From: Streptomyces sp. HUAS 15-9 | Lineage (GTDB): Bacteria; Actinomycetota; Actinomycetes; Streptomycetales; Streptomycetaceae | Direction: 5' to 3' | Length of the DNA: 64,000 nucleotides | NCBI RefSeq assembly: GCF_025642155.1 | Contig: NZ_CP106798.1 | Coordinates: 5,642,001-5,706,000 of the forward strand | In this document: one piece after another, positions 17,910-27,546 of the stretch | Layout of the letters: every line of letters starts with the position of its first letter | Numbering within the stretch: position 1 is the first letter of the stretch | Translations under genes and position numbers: made by a program | The notes under the pieces: generated by a model | Told to the model about the DNA's origin: nothing | What the model saw: the letters and a program-made list of their open reading frames with translations, nothing else | Databases searched by the model: none

Positions 17910-18882
17910 GCAGTTGCACGAGCCCGAACGCGCCATCGCGGGCACCGGGGCCGGCAGCGGGATGGACCTGGCGGCGAGCGAGGCCGAGACACTGGAGAGG
18001 ACTCCCGCTGGACCGCTGGGCACGGGGCCGCAGGCCAAGCCGCGCAGCCTGTGGTCCGACGCCTGGCGGGACCTGCGCCGCAACCCCGTCTTCATCGTCT
18101 CCGCGCTCGTCATCGTCTTCCTCGTCGTCATCTCCCTGTGGCCCTCGCTGATCGCCTCCGGCAGTCCCCTGCAGTGCAACCTCGCCAAGTCCCAGGAGGG
18201 CTCCCAGCCGGGCGCCCCCTTCGGGTACGACGGCCAGGGCTGCAACGTCTACACACGCACCGTCTACGGCGCCCGTACGTCCGTCACGGTCGGCGTCTGC
18301 GCCTCGCTCGGGGTCGCGCTCCTCGGGTCCGCGCTGGGCGGCCTCGCGGGGTTCTACGGCGGGGCCTGGGACTCCCTCCTGTCCCGCGTGACCGACATCT
18401 TCTTCGCGATCCCCGTCGTCCTCGGCGGTCTGGTCCTCCTCTCCGTGGTGACCAGCAACACGGTCTGGCCGGTCATCGGGTTCATGGTGCTGCTCGGCTG
18501 GCCGCAGATCTCCCGCATCGCCCGCGGCTCCGTCATCACCGTCAAGCAGAACGACTATGTGCAGGCGGCCCGCGCCCTGGGCGCCTCCAACTCGCGCATC
18601 CTGCTGCGCCACATCGCGCCCAACGCCGTCGCCCCGGTGATCGTCGTGGCGACCATCGCGCTCGGCACCTACATCTCGCTGGAGGCGACCCTGTCGTACC
18701 TCGGCGTCGGCCTGAAGCCGCCCAGCGTCTCCTGGGGCATCGACATCTCCGCCGCCTCCCCCTTCATCCGCAACGCCCCGCACGCGCTGCTGTGGCCCTC
18801 GGGCGCCCTGGCGATCACGGTCCTGGCCTTCATCATGCTCGGCGACGCGGTGCGCGACGCCCTCGACCCGAAGCTGAGGTGA
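17902..18882 (+). CDS. Oligopeptide ABC transporter permease (DppC type), third operon
   Basis: 326 residues, ATG 17902 inside the end of the preceding gene (translational coupling). About 60 cytoplasmic residues precede the first helix (VFIVSALVIVFLVVISLW). The family's usual APYDP segment is replaced by SGSPLQCNLAKSQEGSQ and a second cysteine in DGQGCNVYTRTVYGAR, so this DppC has an unusual cysteine-containing first loop. EAA loop NDYVQAARALGASNSRILLR is normal. Confidence 0.85.
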   Translation: MPEQLHEPERAIAGTGAGSGMDLAASEAETLERTPAGPLGTGPQAKPRSLWSDAWRDLRRNPVFIVSALVIVFLVVISLWPSLIASGSPLQCNLAKSQEGSQPGAPFGYDGQGCNVYTRTVYGARTSVTVGVCASLGVALLGSALGGLAGFYGGAWDSLLSRVTDIFFAIPVVLGGLVLLSVVTSNTVWPVIGFMVLLGWPQISRIARGSVITVKQNDYVQAARALGASNSRILLRHIAPNAVAPVIVVATIALGTYISLEATLSYLGVGLKPPSVSWGIDISAASPFIRNAPHALLWPSGALAITVLAFIMLGDAVRDALDPKLR

Positions 18883-18888
18883 GCCGCC

Positions 18889-20890
<2,002 letters not shown>

Positions 20891-20905
<15 letters not shown>

Positions 20906-20926
20906 CATGGTGCACCCCGGCCCGTT
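20891..20926 (+). terminator. Terminator hairpin overlapping the end of the third operon
   Basis: Perfect 14-base arms AACGGGCCGGGGTG (20891-20904) and complement (20913-20926). TGA 20903-20905 is partly inside the stem. No T-tract; typical of Streptomyces. Confidence 0.7.
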
Positions 20927-21015
20927 CACGGCACCCGCACGGCCGTACGCTGTTCAGCCTCGCGCGTCCGTATATCGGTACCGCTTCCGCGAAGTTGCCT
21001 GCGTGTTAACGCAAT

Positions 21016-23145
21016 TCACGGAAGTTTGCGAGGTTGTGCCAGCGAACGCTTCAGAAAGTCCACCTGGAGGAGGAGCAGATTCTCCGCGACCTGCTCCTGC
21101 GGGGTCATGTGCGTGACACCGGACAGCGGCAGCACCTCGTGCGGGCGGCCGGCGGCCAGCAGGGCGGAGGACAGGCGCAGCGCGTGGGCCACCACCACGT
21201 TGTCGTCGGCCAGACCGTGCACGATCATCAGCGGGCGGTGCGGCTCGGCGGGGGAGGACAGGCCGTCGTCCGTCACCAGGGAGCTCTTCGCGTACGACTC
21301 CGGGTCCACGGCGGGGTCGCCCAGATACCGCTCGGTGTAGTGGGTGTCGTAGAGCCGCCAGTCGGTGACCGGAGCCCCCGCGATGCCCGCGTGGAAGACG
21401 TCCGGGCGGCGCAGCACGGCCAGCCCCGCGAGCCAGCCGCCGTAGGACCACCCGCGGATCGCCACTCGGGACAGATCGAGGGGGTACCGCTTCGCCAGGT
21501 CCTGGAGCGCCTCGACCTGGTCGTCCAGGGACACTGTGAAGTCACGGTGCACCGCCTTCTCCCAGGCGGGGGAGCGGCCCGGGGTGCCTCGGCCGTCGGC
21601 GACGACCACCGCGAAGCCCTGGTCGGCGAGCCACTGCGAGGTCAGGTGCGCGTTGTGCGCGGCGACCACGCGCGGGCCGTGCGGACCACCGTAGGGGTCC
21701 AGCAAAACCGGCAGGGGAGTGTCGGAGTGGTAGTCCTGTGGCATAAGCACGGCGCACGGGATTCGCCGTGCGCCCCCCTCGGTGAGCGTCACCCGCGGGG
21801 ACAAACCGGGATCTTCGGCGTACGACTGGACAGCCGCCGTCGGTTTTCCGTCACGCAGTACCTGGACACGAGCGCCCGGACGGTCCAGCGCGGCGGAGAT
21901 CAGTACGGTCACGCCCCCAGCGCGCACCGCCGAGTGCACGCCGGGGTCTTGTGAGACGCGCTCCACGCCGAGTTCGTTCACTCGGTAGACATGCACCTCG
22001 CCGATGCCGGGAGCCTCGGCCTCCTCGCCGGCCGAGGCCGAGACCAGCACGTCGTCGTCCGAGACGTCGAGCACCGCACGGATGTGCAACTGGGCTCCGG
22101 TCAGTGGGCGTTCGCCCACCGCGAGCACCCGCGCACCACCCTCGTCGGCGATCCGCACGAGCTGTCCGGAGGGGCTCCAGCAGGGCACGCCAGGGAAAAG
22201 TTCCAGCCATGTTGGATCTTCTTCCGCATGCACCATCCGGGTCGCCCCCGAGTCCGGGTCCACGGCCAGGAACAGCTGGCTGCGCTGGTCCCGCGCCTGC
22301 ACCAGGACCAGCGGGGCCCCCGCCTCTGACCAGTGCACATGCGCCAGATACGGATAGCGCGCCCGGTCCCAGGCGACCTCCGTGCGGGACCCGTCGAGGC
22401 CGATCACGAACAGCCGTACGTCCGCGTTGGCGGTGCCCGCCGCCGGATACGCGACGTGTTGTGGCTCACGCTCCGGGTGGGCCGGATCCGCGATCCACCA
22501 CCGCCTCACCGGCGTGTCGTCCGCGCGCGCAACGAGCAGCCGGTCCGACTCCGGGGCCCACCAGAAGCCCCGCGCACGCCCCATCTCCTCGGCCGCGATG
22601 AATTCGGCCAATCCGTAGGTGACCCCGTCCGCGTCGGGCTCCGCCAGCGCCCGGTCCCCCTCCCCCTCCGCGCCGACCACCCGCAGGGCACCCCCGGCGA
22701 CATACGCCACATGCCGTCCGTCGGGGGCGGGACGCGGGTCGATCACCGGCCCAGGGACCGGGAGTTCACGTGCCGTGCCGGCCCGTAGCTCCGCCGTGAA
22801 AAGCCGCCCTGACAAGGCGAAAGACGCCAGTTCCAGGGCCGCGTCGGTGGCGTAGCCGACGATGCCGGCACCCCCCTCGCGGCTGCGTTCGCGGCGCGCC
22901 CGCTCCACGGGCGAGAGATGCTCCGTGGCGCCGCCCAGCAGCGCCCGTGGGTCGGCCGCGAGGCGCTCCCGACCGTCCGTCACGTCAATGATCCACAGAG
23001 AGTTGGCCCGGTCCGTGCCGGAGTGCGAGCGCAGGAACGCGACGCGGGTACCGTCGGGAGCCACGGTGAACGCACGCGGCGCGCCGAGCGTGAACCGCTG
23101 GGTGCGGGCGTGCCGTCGGGGGAAGGAGTCAGGCTCGGTCGTCAT
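21016..23145 (-). CDS. S9 family peptidase (prolyl oligopeptidase / dipeptidyl-peptidase IV-like)
   Basis: 709 residues from ATG 23145 (MTTEPDSFPRRHARTQRFTL), preferred over in-frame upstream starts because the extension to 23223 is not family-like. Residues from about 30 to 450 form the DPPIV-type beta-propeller, with the characteristic FIAAEEMGRARGFWWAPES segment whose Glu pair binds the substrate amino terminus in DPPIV. The C-terminal alpha/beta hydrolase has the nucleophile Ser near residue 567 in GWSYGG, Asp in HGLADDN and His in SGVTHM. There is no signal peptide, so it is probably cytoplasmic. It lies convergent to operon 3 and may degrade imported peptides, which is inference from position. 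A decayed partial copy lies at 26935-27325. Confidence 0.9.
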   Translation of the reverse strand: MTTEPDSFPRRHARTQRFTLGAPRAFTVAPDGTRVAFLRSHSGTDRANSLWIIDVTDGRERLAADPRALLGGATEHLSPVERARRERSREGGAGIVGYATDAALELASFALSGRLFTAELRAGTARELPVPGPVIDPRPAPDGRHVAYVAGGALRVVGAEGEGDRALAEPDADGVTYGLAEFIAAEEMGRARGFWWAPESDRLLVARADDTPVRRWWIADPAHPEREPQHVAYPAAGTANADVRLFVIGLDGSRTEVAWDRARYPYLAHVHWSEAGAPLVLVQARDQRSQLFLAVDPDSGATRMVHAEEDPTWLELFPGVPCWSPSGQLVRIADEGGARVLAVGERPLTGAQLHIRAVLDVSDDDVLVSASAGEEAEAPGIGEVHVYRVNELGVERVSQDPGVHSAVRAGGVTVLISAALDRPGARVQVLRDGKPTAAVQSYAEDPGLSPRVTLTEGGARRIPCAVLMPQDYHSDTPLPVLLDPYGGPHGPRVVAAHNAHLTSQWLADQGFAVVVADGRGTPGRSPAWEKAVHRDFTVSLDDQVEALQDLAKRYPLDLSRVAIRGWSYGGWLAGLAVLRRPDVFHAGIAGAPVTDWRLYDTHYTERYLGDPAVDPESYAKSSLVTDDGLSSPAEPHRPLMIVHGLADDNVVVAHALRLSSALLAAGRPHEVLPLSGVTHMTPQEQVAENLLLLQVDFLKRSLAQPRKLP

Positions 23146-23334
23146 CCCCCGACCATATTGGCCATGCGCCCCCTTGTGCGGCCGTGCGCCGACCGATGCG
23201 CGAGTACGGATAGTTATGATCACTACCGCTGAGTGGGTATGAACCTGCTGGCTTGTGTATGGATTTGCTGTACCGAACTACAACCCCCATAGTCCGAACC
23301 CCCGCGTACCTGGGATCTTTGGAGGTGAGCCGCC

Positions 23335-23529
23335 GTGGCACTCTCGATTTCGGCGGTGGTGCTGCTGGCGATCATCGTCTTCCTGCTGATCAAGAAGTCA
23401 GGGTTGAAGGGCGGCCATGCGGTCGTCTGCATGCTGCTCGGCTTCTACCTGGCCTCCTCGACCGTCGCTCCAACGATCAGCGAGCTGACGACGAATGTGG
23501 CGAGCATGATCGGCAGCATCAAGTTCTGA
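23335..23529 (+). CDS. Small two-helix membrane protein, conserved hypothetical
   Basis: 64 residues from GTG 23335 with a strong GGAGGTGA ribosome site. An N-terminal helix (SISAVVLLAIIVFLLI), a short basic turn (KKSGLKGG), and a second hydrophobic segment (VVCMLLGFYLASSTVAP) are followed by an amphipathic tail ending SIGSIKF-like. No signal peptide or cysteine motif. It is divergent from the peptidase. Very similar small proteins occur widely in Streptomyces as far as I recall, but no function is known to me. Confidence 0.75.
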   Translation: MALSISAVVLLAIIVFLLIKKSGLKGGHAVVCMLLGFYLASSTVAPTISELTTNVASMIGSIKF

Positions 23530-23694
23530 CGCGCGCCGGGCCCGGCCCTGGGTGGCTTCGGGTGGCCGCGGGCGATCTCGAGTGGCCTCGGTGGCCTCGC
23601 CGGGGCCGGGTGGTGCGTGCGGGCGGGTTTCGACGCGGCGACGGCACTCGATGGGCTGAAGCTGGGTCCAGGTGATCGGGTGCGGGCCGTGCCT

Positions 23695-23904
23695 TCAGCC
23701 TTGGGACGCGTACGGCACGAAGGCGGACCAGGCCTCCGGCGAGAGTGCGAGGCGGGGGCCTGCGGCGTGCTTGGAGTCGCGGACGTGGACGGTGGTGGGG
23801 GTGGTGGCGAGTTCGACGCAGGAGTCGATGTCGCTGCTGCTGCTGTAGCTGCTCTTGAACCAGGCGAACTCGGGAACGTCCCCTGTCGGGGTGTCGCGGA
23901 TCAT
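23695..23904 (-). CDS. DUF397 small protein, partner of the adjacent WhiJ-like regulator
   Basis: 69 residues. The DUF397 hallmarks are visible: FAWFKSSYSSS near the N-terminus, SCVELA, VHVRDSK, and the ending AWSAFVPYA. ATG 23904 overlaps the stop of the upstream regulator gene by 4 bases (ATGA), so the two are translationally coupled. In the abaA and whiJ loci of S. coelicolor such proteins accompany XRE-type regulators and affect antibiotic production and sporulation. Confidence 0.9.
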   Translation of the reverse strand: MIRDTPTGDVPEFAWFKSSYSSSSDIDSCVELATTPTTVHVRDSKHAAGPRLALSPEAWSAFVPYASQG

Positions 23905-24776
23905 GCCTCTCCCAACAGTTGTTCGATGAAGGCCAGCGACTCCCCTGGTGGAAGAGCCTGGGCCCGGATGATGCCATACCGCAGTTCGAGGATTCGGAGC
24001 TGCCTCGGCTCAGAGACCGGCCGACCGTTGGCGACTCCCGGTGAACGCCCGACTGCCGAACCGTCTTCGAACTTCAACACCTCGATCCCGCCCTCAGTTC
24101 CAGCGTGCTCCTCACGGTGCATCGGCATCACCTGGATTTCAACATGCCGCAACTGCCCGATTTCCAGGAGGTGTTCGAGCTGTTGGCGCCGGAGCGCCCC
24201 TCCTCCGAGTGGGCGTCGAAGCACCCACTCTTCCTGCACAAAGCTGAGTTCGGGCGCTGACTCTCGCTCGAACACGCAATTTCGGGCCATGCGAGCGGCT
24301 ACGCCACGCTCAATGTCGTCCTCCGAGAACGCGGGGCGCCGCATACTGAACAGCGCCCGTGCGTACTCCGGCGTCTGCAACAACCCATGGATGTTCAGCG
24401 GATCGTAGAGCTGAAGCTCGGCCGCCCTGGCCTCCATCTGCGCCAGATCCCGCACCTTCTTCGGATACCGGACTTTGGCCACGTCCTCCTTCATGGCAGC
24501 GATCAGTCCATCCGCCCCCAACACCTCGTCCGCCCTGTCCAGATACTCGGGCCGAGGGATCCGCTTCCCGCTCTCGATCTTGTAGACCAGATCCTCGCCG
24601 TACCCGACGGCCTCCCCGAACACGGCGCCCCGCATCCCCACCGCCTCGCGACGGAGCTTGAGCTGACGCCCGACGGTTGCGATGACGGCGATGCCCCAGT
24701 CGTCGTCCGGATCCACCTCCCAACCGGGCTCATCGGCCTCGCTCTTGAGCCGTACCGCCCCGCCGTCCACACTCAT
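23901..24776 (-). CDS. XRE-family regulator with DUF5753 domain, WhiJ/AbaA-locus type
   Basis: 291 residues. A helix-turn-helix of the HTH_31 type occupies about residues 28-90 (VGRQLKLRREAVGMRGAVFG, with YGEDLVYKIESGKRIPRPEY), followed by the DUF5753 ligand- or partner-binding domain with YDPLNIHGLLQTPEYARALF, VQEEWVLRRPLGG and QVMPMHREEHAGTEGGIEVL. It is the first gene of a two-gene unit with DUF397 and is divergent from an anti-sigma-like ATPase, the standard three-part arrangement of WhiJ/AbaA-type loci. Probably a DNA-binding repressor modulated by its small partner; targets are unknown. Confidence 0.9.
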   Translation of the reverse strand: MSVDGGAVRLKSEADEPGWEVDPDDDWGIAVIATVGRQLKLRREAVGMRGAVFGEAVGYGEDLVYKIESGKRIPRPEYLDRADEVLGADGLIAAMKEDVAKVRYPKKVRDLAQMEARAAELQLYDPLNIHGLLQTPEYARALFSMRRPAFSEDDIERGVAARMARNCVFERESAPELSFVQEEWVLRRPLGGGALRRQQLEHLLEIGQLRHVEIQVMPMHREEHAGTEGGIEVLKFEDGSAVGRSPGVANGRPVSEPRQLRILELRYGIIRAQALPPGESLAFIEQLLGEA

Positions 24777-24982
24777 TCCGCACCCCTCCGTCGTACGACC
24801 GTGCCGCGACGCCCCTACCCGTACGGCCGTCCTCGACAGCCCGGAGGTGACCGGACAAGCGCCGGACAGTAACCGTACGTATCGGCGGCGTCACTGTTCA
24901 CGGTACGCAGACGCGGCCACGCTGAGTGACGTGAACCAGGAAAACTCCACCCAACTCGACTGCACCGTCCCGGAACTTCAGC

Positions 24983-25366
24983 GTGCTCCTGTCACCCACG
25001 CCCCGGGGCGCCCGCCTGGCCCGGCTCCTCGCCACCGAGCAACTGCGCTCCTGGGGGCTGCCGTCGGAGGAGGCGGCGCAGGTCGTCGCGGAACTGGCGG
25101 TCAACGCGGCCACGCACGGACGGGTGCCGGGGCGTGACTTCCGGCTGTCGCTGTACGTCGTCGCCGACACCCTCCGCATCGAGGTGACCGACACCCGCGG
25201 GGACGGCCTCCCCTGCCCAGGGCAACCCACCTCCGAGTCTGAGTCCGGCCGGGGTCTCGTCCTCGTCGAGGCCTTGGCCGACCGGTGGGGCGTTGTCCCG
25301 GGACCACGTCCCCGCAAGACGGTTTGGGCAGAGCTGACCGTCCTACGGTGCGCAACGTCCCGGTGA
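24983..25366 (+). CDS. ATP-binding protein, RsbW/SpoIIAB-like GHKL fold; 5' end apparently frameshifted
   Basis: 127 residues from GTG 24983. The histidine-kinase-like ATPase fold shows the N box (EEAAQVVAELAVNAATHG), a G1-like IEVTDTRGDGLP and a G2-like GRGLVLVEALADRWGV. Family members usually carry about 15-20 residues before SVLLSPTPRGARLARL. Those residues appear to exist in a different frame: GTG 24931 reads MNQENSTQLDCTVPEL and then would have to shift by one near 24976-24983 to continue. Either the protein truly starts at 24983, with a poor ribosome site, or the gene carries a frameshift or base-call error. It is divergent from the XRE/DUF397 pair. The role is inferred as an anti-sigma-type regulator. 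Confidence 0.75.
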   Translation: MLLSPTPRGARLARLLATEQLRSWGLPSEEAAQVVAELAVNAATHGRVPGRDFRLSLYVVADTLRIEVTDTRGDGLPCPGQPTSESESGRGLVLVEALADRWGVVPGPRPRKTVWAELTVLRCATSR

Positions 25367-25415
25367 TTACCGCTCGGCCAAAGGCCTTTGCCGACGCCGA
25401 CTGTCAGGCACAGGT

Positions 25416-25657
25416 GGACCGCCCGCTTCTTGGTCAGTGTCGTGCTTCCACGCCCCGAGTAAAGGGCGCTCCCTTCGGTCGCGTCGCCTTCGGCGATGCC
25501 CCTGCGGGGCACCCTTGACTAGGGGCGTTCCAGCACGGGTGAGAAGCGAGCGGGCAGCCCAGGGAAAGCGGCCGACTTGGGCAGGTTGGGCCCTTGGGTC
25601 GGCTGCGGTCTGGGCCGGGGTGAAGGGGGCGCGCTCGCGCCTCGCCAGCACGCCGGG
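25416..25657 (+). repeat. Long inverted repeat, left arm (242 bases)
   Basis: Runs from GGACCGCCCGC (25416) to CACGCCGGG (25657) and is repeated in inverse orientation at 26453-26693. Reading both, I find one substitution (in the GCGGCCGACTT stretch) and one length difference in a G run (GAAGGGGGCG against GAAGGGGCG). Small local hairpins such as CGCCTTCGGCG and GCCCCTGCGGGGC lie inside the arm. No gene, transposase or direct target duplication was seen at its outer edge. Bases 25658-26020, between this arm and the tandem repeats, have no recognisable coding content and are slightly less GC-rich around 25720-25870. Confidence 0.92.
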
Positions 25658-26029
25658 TCGGGTTCGGCGGCTTGAGGCCGGTCGTGGGGGGCAGAGCCTT
25701 GAGGCGGGGGCTGGACATGGCTCAGAGCCGTGATTGGTCGGTTTGGGACAGTGACTGGGCGAGAACAGGCTGTTGGGGAGGGTCTGCACTGGCCCAGATC
25801 GTCCAATTGCCCACTGGATGACAGGAAGCAATGCCTGTCTCGTTACATCGGTCCCACCAGTCACGCAGGGGTGAGAGATGGGACGGAATCGCCCCGCGGG
25901 AGCCCCGGCAGGGGCCACAGACGTGCCCCACCCTGCGTCGCTCGGCTCCCCGCCCTCCGACCGCAGTCCGCCAGTCCGCCAGGCTCTATCTGGATCCCGC
26001 CCCGGCCCCGCTGCCGACCCGCCCTCCCC

Positions 26030-26452
26030 CGCAGACCGCAAGCCGCTATGCCGTCGCGGCGTGCCGCCACTCGCCTCCCGCGCCCCGTCACCCACCGACG
26101 GCAGGCCGCTAAGCCCACTTGGCGTGCCATCACCCGGCCCCCGCGTTTCCCCCACCGCCCACCGGCCGCAAGCCGCTTAGCCGGCCCGGCGTGCCGCCAC
26201 TCGGCCCCCGCGCTTCCCCCACCGCCCACCGGCCGCAAGCCGCTTAGCCCGCCCGGCGTGCCGCCACCCGGCCCCCGCGCTTCCCCCACTGCCCACCGGC
26301 CGCAAGCCGCTGAGCCCGCCCGGCGTGCCGCCACTCGGCCCTCGCGCTTCCCCCACCGCCCACCGGCCGCAAGCCGCTTAGCCCGCCCGGCGTGCCGCCA
26401 CTCGGCCCCCGCGCTTCCCCCACCGCCCACCGGCCGTTTGCCGCTGAGCCGG
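26030..26452 (+). repeat. Tandem array of about six 67-base units
   Basis: Consecutive units carry CCGCAAGCCGCTTAGCC, then CGGCGTGCCGCCACTCGG and CCCCGCGCTTCCCCCACC. The first two units are diverged, the next four differ at only a few positions, and the last runs into the right inverted arm with its second half replaced. A 67-base period is not a multiple of three, so the open frames through it (for example 25730-26590) change peptide register every unit and cannot be a conserved protein repeat. There are no unique spacers, so this is not a CRISPR array. Confidence 0.88.
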
Positions 26453-26693
26453 CCCGGCGTGCTGGCGAGGCGCGAGCGCGCCCCTTCACCCCGGCCCAGA
26501 CCGCAGCCGACCCAAGGGCCCAACCTGCCCAAGTCGGCCACTTTCCCTGGGCTGCCCGCTCGCTTCTCACCCGTGCTGGAACGCCCCTAGTCAAGGGTGC
26601 CCCGCAGGGGCATCGCCGAAGGCGACGCGACCGAAGGGAGCGCCCTTTACTCGGGGCGTGGAAGCACGACACTGACCAAGAAGCGGGCGGTCC
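26453..26693 (-). repeat. Long inverted repeat, right arm (241 bases)
   Basis: Inverse copy of 25416-25657, ending GGGCGGTCC at 26693. Together the arms bound a 1,278-base element. The flanking DNA beyond each arm is not the same, so no target-site duplication can be claimed. Bases 26694-26930 after the arm hold only a 52-codon open frame (26750-26908) that resembles nothing I recognise. Confidence 0.92.
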
Positions 26694-26934
26694 CACGGCC
26701 ACTTGTCAGCGCTGGGGCACTGCATCTGCCCTGAAGGCGCCCTACGTTGATGGCGCTGCCGTTCCTGTGGCTGAAAGAGCTTGGCCGCTTGGTGCCTCGC
26801 GACGACTCGACCGTCGATTGGGATGTGCGAGCAGACCGACGGCGTGAGCGAGCCCTACCAGTAGGCCAGCTTCAGCTTGCGGTTCGTGCTGCGCTCCGTC
26901 GCGGCTGACCTGGGCGGATGGCCTGGGGTACGGC

Positions 26935-27325
26935 TTTGCCAGAAACTCTCGGTTCCAGCAGGTCGGATGCGGCTTCTTGGACACCTGTCCGCTCTGGCGG
27001 TGCCGGACCGTGCGATGCCCCGGCCTGGACGTCGGCCAAGATGGTGGTGCACGCCGCCGACTCTGTGCCCCACCGAAAGCCCCGGTGACGCCCCATTTCC
27101 TCGGCCGCGATGAACTCCCAGCCATAGGTGACTTCCTCCGGCTCCGGCTGTGTCGGCCACCGGCCCCGGACTTACCCCGTGCCCGTTCCTCGGGCGAGAG
27201 GTCTGCCGAGGCCCTGCCGACGAGGGTGCGCGGGAAGCCGTCACGCGGTTCCCGGCGTCCACGTGATCGAGTGCCTCCAGCGAACTCTCTCGGGCTGTAC
27301 CGGTGACGGAGTGCAGGAAGACAGC
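26935..27325 (-). pseudogene. Decayed, internally deleted partial copy of the S9 peptidase gene
   Basis: A 27-base stretch at 27088-27114 differs at one position from 22576-22602 inside the intact peptidase gene, and encodes FIAAEEMGR in both. Similarity extends leftwards to about 26935 (against 22430-22560). It resumes after an internal loss of about 240 bases at CGGGCGAGAG (27196 onwards, against 22908-23010). Read on the minus strand, the copy gives EFIAAEEMGRHRGFRWGTES, then loses frame. Orientation is the same as the intact gene. The catalytic domain is absent. Confidence 0.75.
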
Positions 27326-27546
27326 AGGTGACGGCGTGCGCCGGGCTGAGCGCCGACTGGATCATGGCTGCTGCAGCCCTGCTCACTGCAGGGGCTGCGC
27401 CTAGCCGGCGGTAGGCATCGCAGGGTGGCCCGCGACGCTGCGGGGCACCCTCTCACCGGGGACGCCATCCCCGTCTCCCGCGGCATGGGCTGACGCCACG
27501 CGGTCTTCGCCGCTGCCAGGGAACCAGCCGGAGTCGTTGTTCAAGG

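Noticed and set aside
14259..18245. 1,328-codon open frame on the minus strand, and other very long antisense frames (for example 2069-4000, 8620-10857, 29306-32215)
   Set aside because: They lie opposite strongly supported transporter and envelope genes and have the Arg/Gly/Asp/Val-rich composition produced by reading high-GC third-position-biased genes on the wrong strand.
23336..25366. Integrated conjugative element or prophage
   Set aside because: No integrase, replication or transfer genes, no tRNA attachment site; only a small membrane protein and a regulatory trio common in Streptomyces chromosomes.
26030..26452. CRISPR array
   Set aside because: Units are contiguous without unique spacers and longer than CRISPR repeats; no cas genes are present.
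25730..26590. 286-codon plus-strand frame (and a 262-codon minus-strand frame) across the inverted-repeat element
   Set aside because: It passes through 67-base repeats, whose period breaks any reading frame, and includes the non-coding inverted arm. The peptide is Pro/Arg/Ala low complexity with no family.
26750..26908. 52-codon open frame beginning MALPFLWLKELGR
   Set aside because: No ribosome site, no recognised family, and located in decaying DNA between the inverted repeat and the peptidase remnant.
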